NCBI GenBank assembly: GCA_028275145.1
Contig: JAQCNG010000118.1
Coordinates: 1-13,898 of the forward strand
Reading direction: 5' to 3'
Length of the DNA stretch: 13,898 bases
Origin: Halovenus sp.
Lineage (GTDB): Archaea; Halobacteriota; Halobacteria; Halobacteriales; Haloarculaceae
Shown here: positions 7,345 through 12,599 of the stretch, in pieces
Numbering within the stretch: the first letter of the stretch is position 1
How the letters are laid out: each line of letters begins with the position of its first letter
The notes under the pieces: generated by a model
What the model was told of the DNA's origin: nothing
Seen by the model: only the letters and a program-made list of their open reading frames with translations
Database searches by the model: none
Program-made: the position numbers and the translations under genes

Positions 7345-7372
7345 CCTCGGGCGCGGTGGCCCGAGGCTTTTA
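7345..7372 (+). terminator. GC-rich hairpin followed by a T-tract after trmI
   Basis: CCTCGGGC (7345-7352) and GCCCGAGG (7359-7366) form a perfect 8-bp stem with the 6-nt loop GCGGTG, followed immediately by CTTTTA. It lies 67 bp after the trmI stop and fits a terminator for nac-trmI. Because it also sits about 16 bp before the next TATA box, an operator role for the downstream gene cannot be excluded. Confidence 0.6.
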
Positions 7373-7381
7373 GACCCAAGG

Positions 7382-7389
7382 CTTATTCA
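7382..7389 (+). promoter_or_regulatory. TATA box of the RecA-like gene
   Basis: CTTATTCA is centred about 27 bp before the ATG at 7412, predicting a leaderless transcript. The flanking AGGCTT is repeated just upstream (7364-7369), so the T-rich end of the hairpin and the TATA box form a short direct repeat. Confidence 0.6.
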
Positions 7390-7411
7390 CATAGCGAGGG
7401 CGATATTTGGT

Positions 7412-8041
7412 ATGCCCGGGCGGTTAGAAACGGGAATCGAGGTGCTAGACCGGAAACTCGAGGGAGGGATTCCCGCCGGCAGCATCGTCGTTCTCTCGGC
7501 ACAACCGGCCAGTCAGGCCGAACTCTTTCTGTACGAACTCACCGCGACCAGGGGGACGCTGTGGCTCTCGTTGAACCGGACGGCCGAGGCAGTCACCGAG
7601 AGTATCGCGAACACACCGACAGAGACCGGCGACCCGACGGTCCGGCACATCACCGGCGAGGCCCCGCTCGACAACGCCGGAAAACTCGTCAGCGCACTCC
7701 CGGAGACGTCGAATCTCATCGTCGACCCGGTGGACGTGCTCGAATCCCAGGAGCCCGCTTCCCGGTTCCGGAATTTCATGAACAACCTCCAGAACCACAT
7801 CTTCAACACCAACAGTCTCGCCATCCTGCACAGTCTGGACGGCCAGAGCGTCCCGCCGCTGCGCGACACCACCGAACATTTTGCCGACGTGGTGTTCCAC
7901 CTCGACACCGACCTCTCAAGCGACGAGGTGGAGAACCGGCTCTCGGTGCCCAAGTTCCGCGGCGGCAAAGCACCGGTCGAGACCATCAAACTCGACCTCG
8001 TCGAGGAAGTCGACGTCGACACCACCCGCGACATCGCCTGA
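7412..8041 (+). CDS. RecA/KaiC-like protein without a Walker A motif
   Basis: 209 residues. The opening GRLETGIEVLDRKLEGGIPA (3-22), then GSIVVLS, aligns by eye with the start of KaiC/RadA/RAD55-type ATPases (TGxxxLDxxLxGGIPxGSxxL). Where those have GxPGSGKT, this protein has SAQPASQAE (29-37): the lysine and glycines of the P-loop are gone. The Walker B-like strand NLIVDPVDVLES (101-112) keeps an Asp, and later segments (NNLQNHIFNTNSLAILHSLD, FADVVFHLDTDL) match the core strands of the fold. The C-terminus ends in an acidic VEEVDVDTTRDIA. It is therefore probably a non-hydrolysing relative. Similar haloarchaeal proteins are, as I recall, annotated as RAD55-family ATPases or HTR-like proteins. 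Its partner is unknown. It is single-gene, between a hairpin and the FAH-family gene 67 bp downstream. Confidence 0.85.
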   Translation: MPGRLETGIEVLDRKLEGGIPAGSIVVLSAQPASQAELFLYELTATRGTLWLSLNRTAEAVTESIANTPTETGDPTVRHITGEAPLDNAGKLVSALPETSNLIVDPVDVLESQEPASRFRNFMNNLQNHIFNTNSLAILHSLDGQSVPPLRDTTEHFADVVFHLDTDLSSDEVENRLSVPKFRGGKAPVETIKLDLVEEVDVDTTRDIA

Positions 8042-8066
8042 CGCTCACACCACCCGCGACATCGCC
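8020..8066 (+). repeat. 19-bp perfect direct repeat at the 3' end of the RecA-like gene
   Basis: CACCACCCGCGACATCGCC occurs at 8020-8038, encoding the final TTRDIA, and again at 8048-8066 just after the stop codon. The 28-bp period is not a multiple of three, so the second copy is out of frame with the first. It looks like a small tandem duplication that may have moved the stop codon. Confidence 0.85.
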
Positions 8067-8108
8067 CGGGGTCCACAGAGTCTTCAGCCCCGGCCCACAA
8101 CGCGGTGT

Positions 8109-8885
8109 ATGAAACGCGTCAGATTCCGCGACCCGGCGGGGGCGGTCAGAGCTGGCGAGTGGCTCGACGAGGACGGCAGTCCGGCCGGCACGGACACGGC
8201 GGGCACGGGTGGGGTCGTCCGGGCCGGTGGCCGGGAGTACGCGCCGGCGGAGGTGTCGGTGCTCGCGCCGTGTGAACCGTCGAAACTGGTCTGTGTCGGT
8301 CGCAACTACGCGGCTCACGCCGACGAGATGGGCGGAGACGTGCCCGACCGGCCGTTGCTCTTTCTCAAGCCACCCAACACCGTCGCCACGCACGGGAGCG
8401 AGGTTCGGCTACCCGCGGGAAAGGAGCGCATCGACCACGAGGCCGAACTCGGGGTCGTCATCGGTGAGCAGTGCCGGAACGTCGACGTCGAGGCGGCGAT
8501 GGACGTGGTGGCGGGGTACACCTGTGTGGTCGACCTGTCGAACCGCGACGACCAGCGCGCCGAGCAGAACTGGGTCCGGGGAAAGGCGTTCGACGGTGCC
8601 GCGCCGCTCGGTCCGGTCGTCGCCGCGCCCGGCCACGTCCCCGCGGACGCGAGCGTGGAACTGTGGGTCAACGGCGACCGCAGACAGTCGGCCTCGCGCG
8701 AGCAACTCATCTTCACGGTGCCGGAGCTCGTCGCGGAGATAACCAGTTACCTGACGCTCCAGCCCGGTGATGTCATCGCCACGGGGACACCGGAGGGTGT
8801 GGGACCACTCGACGACGGTGACGAGGTGGCGGTCCGAATCGAGGGGGTCGGCCGACTCGTCCACACCGTCTCGATGCCGGCGTAG
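8109..8885 (+). CDS. Fumarylacetoacetate hydrolase family protein
   Basis: 258 residues from the ATG at 8109. An N-terminal domain of about 50 residues precedes the FAH catalytic fold. Visible family features: VCVGRNYAAHADEMG (61-75), FLKPPNTVATHG (85-96) and RIDHEAELGVVIG (107-119), with metal ligands Glu111 and Glu113. VVDLSNRDDQ (140-149) supplies the third acidic ligand Asp142. KAFDGAAPLGP (159-169) carries the conserved Lys159, and TGTPEGVGPL (225-234) closes the active site. FAH-family enzymes hydrolyse or decarboxylate beta-diketo and oxo-acids with Mg2+, for example in aromatic degradation (HpcE/HpaG) or as acylpyruvase/oxaloacetate decarboxylase (FAHD1-like). No catabolic cluster lies nearby, so a housekeeping FAHD1-like role is likelier, and the exact substrate is unknown. 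The upstream promoter is weak, so it may partly depend on read-through from the gene at 7412. It is convergent with the GNAT gene, 21 bp apart. Confidence 0.9.
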   Translation: MKRVRFRDPAGAVRAGEWLDEDGSPAGTDTAGTGGVVRAGGREYAPAEVSVLAPCEPSKLVCVGRNYAAHADEMGGDVPDRPLLFLKPPNTVATHGSEVRLPAGKERIDHEAELGVVIGEQCRNVDVEAAMDVVAGYTCVVDLSNRDDQRAEQNWVRGKAFDGAAPLGPVVAAPGHVPADASVELWVNGDRRQSASREQLIFTVPELVAEITSYLTLQPGDVIATGTPEGVGPLDDGDEVAVRIEGVGRLVHTVSMPA

Positions 8886-8906
8886 TCTCCCCGCCCGGAA
8901 CCGCGG

Positions 8907-9488
8907 TCACCCGCCGGTGTCGTACTTGTAGGTGGCGTCGTCGGGGTCGATACCGAAGTCCTCGGGGTTCTCGGGAGGGTTCCCGGGCTCGTCCTCGGCG
9001 TAGGCGCTCTTGAACGCCTCGCGCAACCGGGCGGGCATCCGGAACCGGTTGGTCGCAATGCGCAGGGGGGCAGCGCCGGTGTCGATGCTCCCCTGTTTCT
9101 GTTGCAACCGGTCCCCGAGTACCGCCGGCAGTCGTGCGGGGGGTATCCGGTCGAACCCGAACTGTTCGAGGTAGTCGGATTCGCTGGTCAGCGCGTAGGC
9201 CACGTCGAACCCCTTGTCCCGAGCGGTCGAGACGAGTCGCTCGACGACGTGTGCGCCGACGCCCTGCCCGCGCCAGCCCTCGAGGACGCCGATGCTCGTC
9301 AGTTCACAGACCTCCCCGTCGTCTGTTTTGTGGACCCTGATGCGGCCGAAACCGGCGCGGTCGCCTGCCTGCTCGTCCATCGCGATAACGTAATCTCGGG
9401 ACCGAAACGCTGTTTCGTCCAACTCCATGGCCTCGATGTGGTCGAGCAACCAGACCTCGTCGCGGTTTTTCGCGTCCCGGACGTACAT
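8907..9488 (-). CDS. GNAT family N-acetyltransferase
   Basis: 193 residues from the ATG at 9486-9488. The first about 120 residues form a GNAT domain: strand pair DYVIAMDE and AGFGRIRVHKTDD, then motif A, ELTSIGVLEGWRGQGVGAHV (62-81), whose RGQGVG (73-78) is the acetyl-CoA pyrophosphate loop, and SDYLEQFGFDRIP (104-116), the usual late GNAT segment. The remaining 75 residues are an acidic tail ending DATYKYDTGG, not part of the catalytic core. The acceptor substrate cannot be read from sequence. A TATA-like element on the minus strand (plus-strand 9512-9519) is centred about 27 bp upstream of this ATG, so I reject the longer, Arg-rich N-terminal extension to 9614. It is divergent from the MTH865-family gene. 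Confidence 0.9.
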   Translation of the reverse strand: MYVRDAKNRDEVWLLDHIEAMELDETAFRSRDYVIAMDEQAGDRAGFGRIRVHKTDDGEVCELTSIGVLEGWRGQGVGAHVVERLVSTARDKGFDVAYALTSESDYLEQFGFDRIPPARLPAVLGDRLQQKQGSIDTGAAPLRIATNRFRMPARLREAFKSAYAEDEPGNPPENPEDFGIDPDDATYKYDTGG

Positions 9489-9511
9489 ACACACGTATAC
9501 TGCCTGCCCGT

Positions 9512-9519
9512 CAAAAGCA
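9512..9519 (-). promoter_or_regulatory. TATA-like element of the GNAT gene
   Basis: On the minus strand TGCTTTTG is centred about 27 bp before the ATG at 9488, consistent with a leaderless transcript. Confidence 0.55.
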
Positions 9520-9624
9520 TTTGTGGGTCCTGCCCCTCGAACCCGGCCACCCCGCCGGCCCCGAGAGCGCACAGACGCCGATAGCGACACCGCTCGCACG
9601 CGAGCACGCCCCACGCCGCGGGAA

Positions 9625-9650
9625 TCAACTCAAAACCCTGGCAAAGTTGA
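9625..9650. promoter_or_regulatory. Short inverted repeat upstream of the MTH865-family promoter
   Basis: TCAACT (9625-9630) and AGTTGA (9645-9650) are separated by 14 bp in an unusually AT-rich part of the 208-bp divergent gap. The second arm ends 14 bp before the TATA box at 9665, where haloarchaeal regulators often bind. Six-base arms can occur by chance, so this is a weak candidate operator. The rest of the gap (about 9520-9620) shows nothing else I can support. Confidence 0.25.
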
Positions 9651-9664
9651 ACCGATAGCCGAAT

Positions 9665-9673
9665 GTTTTTTAT
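9665..9673 (+). promoter_or_regulatory. TATA box of the MTH865-family gene
   Basis: GTTTTTTAT is centred about 27 bp before the ATG at 9697. It is a strong match in position and sequence and supports both the short gene start and a leaderless mRNA. Confidence 0.7.
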
Positions 9674-9696
9674 CCGCCGTCGCAGAACTGATAGGT

Positions 9697-9954
9697 ATGG
9701 TCGACCACGACGACCTACGACAACAGTTCGTAGAGGCGTTCGAAGGCGCAGACTACCCGGTCAACAGTCCGATGGACCTCGTGCCGGCGCTGCCGAACGG
9801 CCCGGCGACGACGTTCGAGTCCGGCGACTTCTCGATGAGCGCGATGGAGCTGAACAGCCAGATCTCCGGCGGGGACACGGAGTTCCCCTACGAGAGCGTC
9901 GACGAACTCGTCACCGAACTCATGGATGGGCTCGAGGACGAGGGTCTCATCTGA
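9697..9954 (+). CDS. MTH865-family small protein
   Basis: 85 residues. The sequence (LRQQFVEAFEGADYPVNSPM, then DLVPALPNGPATTFESGDFS and a C-terminal VDELVTELMDGLEDEGLI) matches my memory of the MTH865-like family, small helical proteins found in methanogens and haloarchaea. The Methanothermobacter member has a solved structure but no established function. Length and ends are normal for the family. No Cys, signal peptide or membrane helix is present. The in-frame extension upstream to 9427 crosses the divergent promoters and is not coding; the TATA box fixes the ATG at 9697. Confidence 0.88.
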   Translation: MVDHDDLRQQFVEAFEGADYPVNSPMDLVPALPNGPATTFESGDFSMSAMELNSQISGGDTEFPYESVDELVTELMDGLEDEGLI

Positions 9955-10058
9955 GGCCAGACACCGTTTTCCTGTGGCCTGTCGACCAGCGTCAGCGAAC
10001 TGCTGGGCGTGTGTGGTGGTCACACACCTGCCGTTCCACGGCACCCGTATCTGCCGGG

Positions 10059-10067
10059 AGAGTAAGA
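10059..10067 (+). promoter_or_regulatory. Possible promoter of tRNA-Gln
   Basis: AGAGTAAGA about 35-40 bp before the tRNA 5' end is the only modestly AT-rich element in a position to give a short 5' leader. It is a poor TATA match, so the call is tentative. The preceding gap (9955-10058) also contains a small GTGTGTG/CACACAC hairpin at 10009-10027 and nothing else I can support. Confidence 0.25.
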
Positions 10068-10099
10068 CACTTGTAGCAAAGCCGGGTAGTGATATCCAC

Positions 10100-10201
10100 A
10101 GCCCTGTGGTGTAGTGGCCAATCATAGCGGCCTTTGGACGTGAACGGCGTTCCGTTCGCGGAAGCCAGCCGCTGACGCTGGTTCGAATCCAGCCGGGGCT
10201 A
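10100..10201 (+). tRNA. tRNA-Gln(TTG) with a 29-nt intron
   Basis: Exon 1 (10100-10137) and exon 2 (10167-10201) join to a 73-nt tRNA. The acceptor stem AGCCCTG/CGGGGCT pairs in all seven positions (one G-U), with discriminator A at 10201 and no encoded CCA. The T arm is GCTGG-TTCGAAT-CCAGC (10177-10193). The anticodon stem GCGGC (10127-10131) pairs with GCCGC (10168-10172). The loop CTTTGGA gives anticodon TTG at 10134-10136, which reads CAA, and by wobble CAG, as glutamine. The D stem is short (three pairs plus a U-U), as usual for this isoacceptor. The intron lies at the canonical position between nucleotides 37 and 38. Confidence 0.95.
10138..10166 (+). other. tRNA-Gln intron with a perfect bulge-helix-bulge
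   Basis: The precursor folds into the strict archaeal splicing motif. Outside is the anticodon stem. The central 4-bp helix is CTTT (10132-10135) with GAAG (10161-10164). The 5' bulge is GGA (10136-10138), cut GG^A. The 3' bulge is CCA (10165-10167), cut CC^A. Inside the intron a 9-bp helix, CGTGAACGG with CCGTTCGCG, closes a CGTT tetraloop. Cutting both bulges after their second base removes exactly 29 nt and restores the 7-nt anticodon loop. The archaeal tRNA-splicing endonuclease (EndA) would process it. Confidence 0.93.
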
Positions 10202-10312
10202 CTCTGTCGCTCGCGAACTGCGAGCGACTGATTGTTCACTGGATTCGAACCAGAGAGCCGAGCACCGCGGAGCGACCGAGGTTCGAATCCAGCCGGGGCT
10301 ACTCTGTCGCTC
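10180..10312 (+). repeat. 33-bp direct repeat of the tRNA-Gln 3' end (att-like scar)
   Basis: Positions 10180-10212 and 10280-10312 are identical over 33 bp at a spacing of exactly 100 bp. The unit begins GGTTCGAATCC in the T arm, covers the 3' half of the acceptor stem, and ends 11 bp past the discriminator base. The second copy lacks the other half of the T stem, so it is not a working tRNA. Duplication of a tRNA 3' end is the hallmark of integrase-mediated insertion, but only 67 bp lie between the copies, too little for an element. It is best read as a scar of a lost integrated element or as a small local duplication. Confidence 0.85.
10206..10228 (+). terminator. Perfect hairpin just after tRNA-Gln
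   Basis: GTCGCTCGC (10206-10214) and GCGAGCGAC (10220-10228) form a perfect 9-bp stem with a 5-nt loop, starting 5 nt after the discriminator base. TGATTGTTC follows. It could terminate or define the 3' end of the tRNA transcript. It overlaps the end of the first 33-bp repeat, while the second repeat copy lacks the downstream arm. Confidence 0.5.
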
Positions 10313-10886
10313 ACAGTTCCCGGCGCGTCTCCGGGTCGTCGAGGTTCCAGAGCAGTTCGGGCAGAAACGCGTCGAGGTGGTCGACGACACGGCGGTCGGT
10401 AACGTTCAGCCCCTCGCAGTGCTCGTGGGCCGAGTCGCGCACCGAGACGTGGATGTCGCCGTCCTCGACGGCCACCGAGAGCGGGAACACCGAACACCGG
10501 GCGGGCTTCCAGTCGTGCTCGTCGTGCAGCGCACAGAGGCCGTCCTCCTGGAGAAAGTAACAGGCCTGCCCGTCCGGCCCGGTGTGGTCGTGGTCTTTCT
10601 CCTCCTTCGGGACGAAGTCTGTCCCGCGAAACTGTGTCGTCGCCTCGGAGAGCGGGGCGACCCCCGCGAGTTCGAGCAGGTCCTGCTCGTACAGCATGAC
10701 GCCGTGGTGACAGCACCACGTACAGCCCTCGACACACTCGAAGGTCAGCTCGGGGTCGAACGCCACCACCGCCTCCTTTCCCGGGTACACCTCCACGCGT
10801 CGCTCCCCGTGGCAGGAGCCTGCGCCGGACTGCCCCCGCTCTGTGTCCGATTCCTCCCCGGACGCGTCGGGGTTGTCCGTGCTCAC
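10311..10886 (-). CDS. YkgJ-type cysteine-cluster (CxxxCxxCC) protein
   Basis: 191 residues from the GTG at 10884-10886. After a short acidic lead, FECVEGCTWCCHHGVMLYEQD (numbered from this GTG) carries Cys51, Cys55, Cys58 and Cys59 (CxxxCxxCC). A second set follows: Cys109 in GQACYFLQEDGLCALHDE, with Cys118, and Cys131 in WKPARCSVFPLSV. This spacing is that of the YkgJ/Fe-S-zinc cluster family (Pfam CxxCxxCC). Members probably bind an Fe-S cluster or zinc, and reactions are mostly unknown. The GTG is preferred because GGAG lies 8 nt before it and a TATA-like GTTTAAC about 75 bp upstream. An in-frame ATG at 10991 would add 35 residues, has no TATA box and is the alternative. The stop codon (10311-10313) overlaps the last two bases of the tRNA-derived repeat. 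Confidence 0.82.
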   Translation of the reverse strand: MSTDNPDASGEESDTERGQSGAGSCHGERRVEVYPGKEAVVAFDPELTFECVEGCTWCCHHGVMLYEQDLLELAGVAPLSEATTQFRGTDFVPKEEKDHDHTGPDGQACYFLQEDGLCALHDEHDWKPARCSVFPLSVAVEDGDIHVSVRDSAHEHCEGLNVTDRRVVDHLDAFLPELLWNLDDPETRREL

Positions 10887-10958
10887 GCAGTTTACTCCGG
10901 CCCACAGCGACAAGAGCGTGGCGGGCCAGCGACGGACCGGGAGGTGTCCGACCGATGG

Positions 10959-10965
10959 TGTTAAA
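10959..10965 (-). promoter_or_regulatory. TATA-like element of the YkgJ-type gene
   Basis: On the minus strand GTTTAAC lies about 75 bp before the GTG at 10886, which would give a leader of roughly 50 nt carrying the GGAG ribosome-binding site at 10895-10898. This gene and ribB are the clearest Shine-Dalgarno cases in the window. Confidence 0.4.
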
Positions 10966-11010
10966 CCGATGTACGTCGAATAGAAATTCATACAATTGCT
11001 CCGTCGTCGG

Positions 11011-11115
11011 ACGGTCGTGCGTGACTCTTTACCGCCGGGCCGTCACAGACTCTCGTTTCACGGGCTGTTCCTCCCGGATTTCGGAACGGTGCTGAAAATA
11101 CTCACGCACGACCGT
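11011..11115. repeat. 14-bp perfect inverted repeat, arms 77 bp apart
   Basis: ACGGTCGTGCGTGA (11011-11024) is perfectly inverted as TCACGCACGACCGT (11102-11115). The interior of 77 bp has no open frame of note and includes a small TTCC/GGAA hairpin (about 11067-11086). No matching direct repeats flank the arms. It lies in the 316-bp divergent gap between the YkgJ-type gene (start 10886) and ribK. It may be a paired operator, a structured RNA or a very small inverted-repeat element; the sequence does not decide. Confidence 0.75.
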
Positions 11116-11154
11116 ATCAGTGGGTGTGCCGACAGTTCGTCACAGTTCTGAGAT

Positions 11155-11174
11155 GCGTAACGATTACGTTATGC
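11155..11174. promoter_or_regulatory. Candidate RbkR operator palindrome
   Basis: GCGTAACGATTACGTTATGC is a 20-bp palindrome with one mismatched pair around an ATTA centre (core TAACG/CGTTA). It abuts the ribK TATA box, covering the BRE position, where a bound protein would block TBP/TFB. Archaeal RbkR proteins carry an N-terminal winged helix and are known to regulate riboflavin genes, so autoregulation is a natural reading. I do not recall the haloarchaeal consensus well enough to match it. Confidence 0.55.
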
Positions 11175-11180
11175 TTATGC
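11174..11180 (+). promoter_or_regulatory. TATA box of the ribK-ribB operon
   Basis: CTTATGC is centred about 26 bp before the ribK ATG at 11203, predicting a leaderless operon mRNA. It directly follows the palindrome at 11155-11174. Confidence 0.6.
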
Positions 11181-11202
11181 GCGTGCGGTCGAACTAGGGA
11201 GT

Positions 11203-11898
11203 ATGGCAGAGACACAGCAGACGCCGGGCAGCGACGGGGTGTGGACGCTGAAACACCTCGCACTCGCCGGGGCAGTCGAAGGCGAGGCGAAAGTCTCCTG
11301 TGCCGAACTCGCAGACCGTCTCGACGCGTCGACGCAGACGGCATCACGACGTCTGCAGGAACTCGAGTCGGGCGGCTACATCGAGCGGGAGATGGTGAGT
11401 GACGGCCAGTGGGTGGCGGTGACCGACACCGGCGAGGGGCTCTTGCAGGCCGAGTACGAGGTCTACCGGCGCATCTTCGAGGGGTCGGCCGCAGTGTCGC
11501 TCTCGGGAACCGTCACCAGCGGGATGGGAGAGGGTCGCCACTACATTACGCTGTCGGGCTACATGGAGCAGTTCCGGTCGAAACTCGGCTACGAACCGTT
11601 TGCCGGCACGCTGAACGTGGACCTGGACGCCGAGAGCGTGCGCGAGCGGCCCCGTCTGGACGCGCTCGACCCGGTCACAATCGAGGGCTGGGAGAGCGAG
11701 GACCGGACCTACGGGCCGGCCTACTGCAACCCGGCGACGCTGGTGACCCCCGGCGGCACCTGCGAGCGGGCACACGTCATCGCCCCGGAGCGCACCCACC
11801 ACGGCGACGACCACCTCGAACTCATCGCCCCCGAGAGACTTCGCGAGACGCTCGACCTCTCGGACGGGACGGAGGTGACAATCCGTGTCACGGAGTGA
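11203..11898 (+). CDS. ribK: CTP-dependent riboflavin kinase with winged-helix regulator domain (RbkR)
   Basis: 231 residues in two domains. Residues about 10-90 form a MarR-like winged helix ([20 protein letters not shown], 32-51, then [14 protein letters not shown]). Residues about 97-231 are the archaeal riboflavin kinase domain, which uses CTP to make [23 protein letters not shown] (99-118), [14 protein letters not shown] (130-143) and [20 protein letters not shown] (185-204) are family signatures, and the C-terminus is [15 protein letters not shown]. Fusion of the two domains is the RbkR architecture, a kinase that also represses or activates riboflavin genes. The ribB start lies inside its last codons, confirming an operon. 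A palindrome next to its TATA box may be its own operator. Confidence 0.94.
   Translation: MAETQQTPGSDGVWTLKHLALAGAVEGEAKVSCAELADRLDASTQTASRRLQELESGGYIEREMVSDGQWVAVTDTGEGLLQAEYEVYRRIFEGSAAVSLSGTVTSGMGEGRHYITLSGYMEQFRSKLGYEPFAGTLNVDLDAESVRERPRLDALDPVTIEGWESEDRTYGPAYCNPATLVTPGGTCERAHVIAPERTHHGDDHLELIAPERLRETLDLSDGTEVTIRVTE
11871..11878 (+). promoter_or_regulatory. Perfect Shine-Dalgarno sequence of ribB
   Basis: GGAGGTGA, complementary to the haloarchaeal 16S rRNA 3' end, lies within the ribK coding sequence 6 nt before the ribB GTG at 11885. It decides the ribB start and shows internal initiation or coupled translation in the operon. Confidence 0.85.
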
Positions 11899-12556
11899 GC
11901 AGCGGACGGCGACTGCGACCGTCGACCGGGCCATCGAGGCGTTCCGGCAGGGGCGGCCCGTCTGCATCCACGACGCCGACGACCGCGAGGGCGAGACCGA
12001 CCTGGTCTACCCTGCCGGCGCGGTGACACCCGACGCGGTGGCGCGCCTGCGCAACGACGCCGGCGGACTCGTGTGCGTGGCGGTCGCTCACGAGGTTGCC
12101 GAGGCGTTCGCGCTGCCGTTCAGACAGGAGACCGTCGACCACCCCGCCGCCGAGAACCACGACCTCTCCTACGACGACCGCTCGTCGTTCTCGCTGACGG
12201 TCAACCACCGCGACACCCACACCGGTATCACCGACGAGGACCGCGCGCTGACGATTCGCTCGCTCGGGGCGGCCGCGGCCGCGCCCGCCGACACCGAGTT
12301 CGCGACACAGTTCCGCGCACCCGGACACGTCCACCTGCTGCGCGCCGCCGAGGGGTTGCTCGGCGACCGGCAGGGCCACACGGAACTCGGCATCGCGCTG
12401 GCGGCGGCCACCGGGGTCCCACGGGCCGTCGTCGTCTGCGAGATGCTCGACGGCGAGACCGGCGGCGCGCTCGACCCCCGTGACGCCGCCGACTACGCCA
12501 CCCAGCACGGGTTCCCCTACATCGAGGGCACACAGCTGGTCGACCGACTCGGGTAG
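11885..12556 (+). CDS. ribB: 3,4-dihydroxy-2-butanone 4-phosphate synthase
   Basis: 223 residues, the single-domain form without a GTP cyclohydrolase II fusion, as normal in archaea. It converts ribulose 5-phosphate to formate and 3,4-dihydroxy-2-butanone 4-phosphate, the four-carbon unit of riboflavin. Motifs: [16 protein letters not shown] (30-45) with the metal-binding acidic loop, [15 protein letters not shown] (about 111-125) in the active site, and [20 protein letters not shown] (about 146-165) with the conserved His and downstream Glu of TELGIALA. Start is GTG at 11885, overlapping the ribK stop by 14 bp, with a perfect Shine-Dalgarno sequence 6 nt upstream. Together with RibK it links an early and a late step of FMN synthesis. 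Confidence 0.96.
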   Translation: MSRSEQRTATATVDRAIEAFRQGRPVCIHDADDREGETDLVYPAGAVTPDAVARLRNDAGGLVCVAVAHEVAEAFALPFRQETVDHPAAENHDLSYDDRSSFSLTVNHRDTHTGITDEDRALTIRSLGAAAAAPADTEFATQFRAPGHVHLLRAAEGLLGDRQGHTELGIALAAATGVPRAVVVCEMLDGETGGALDPRDAADYATQHGFPYIEGTQLVDRLG

Positions 12557-12599
12557 CACCGGAACAACAGACCGCCGACAGCGGTGACTCTCGGTACTT

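Noticed and set aside
10281..10302. A second tRNA gene at the downstream repeat copy
   Set aside because: Only the T loop and 3' acceptor half are present. The T-stem partner is GAG instead of CTG, and there is no D arm or anticodon arm.
10180..10312. A CRISPR array or insertion sequence at the direct repeat
   Set aside because: There are only two copies, they are tRNA-derived, and no transposase or cas gene is present anywhere in the window.
10199..10390. A 63-residue minus-strand frame across the repeat region
   Set aside because: It consists of tRNA-derived repeat read in reverse plus the end of the YkgJ-type gene in another frame; no independent support.
9715..10995. A 426-residue minus-strand open frame covering the MTH865-family gene, tRNA-Gln and the YkgJ-type gene
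   Set aside because: It reads antisense through the tRNA and through two well-supported genes. The peptide SPGWIRTSV it contains is the familiar false translation of a tRNA T arm.
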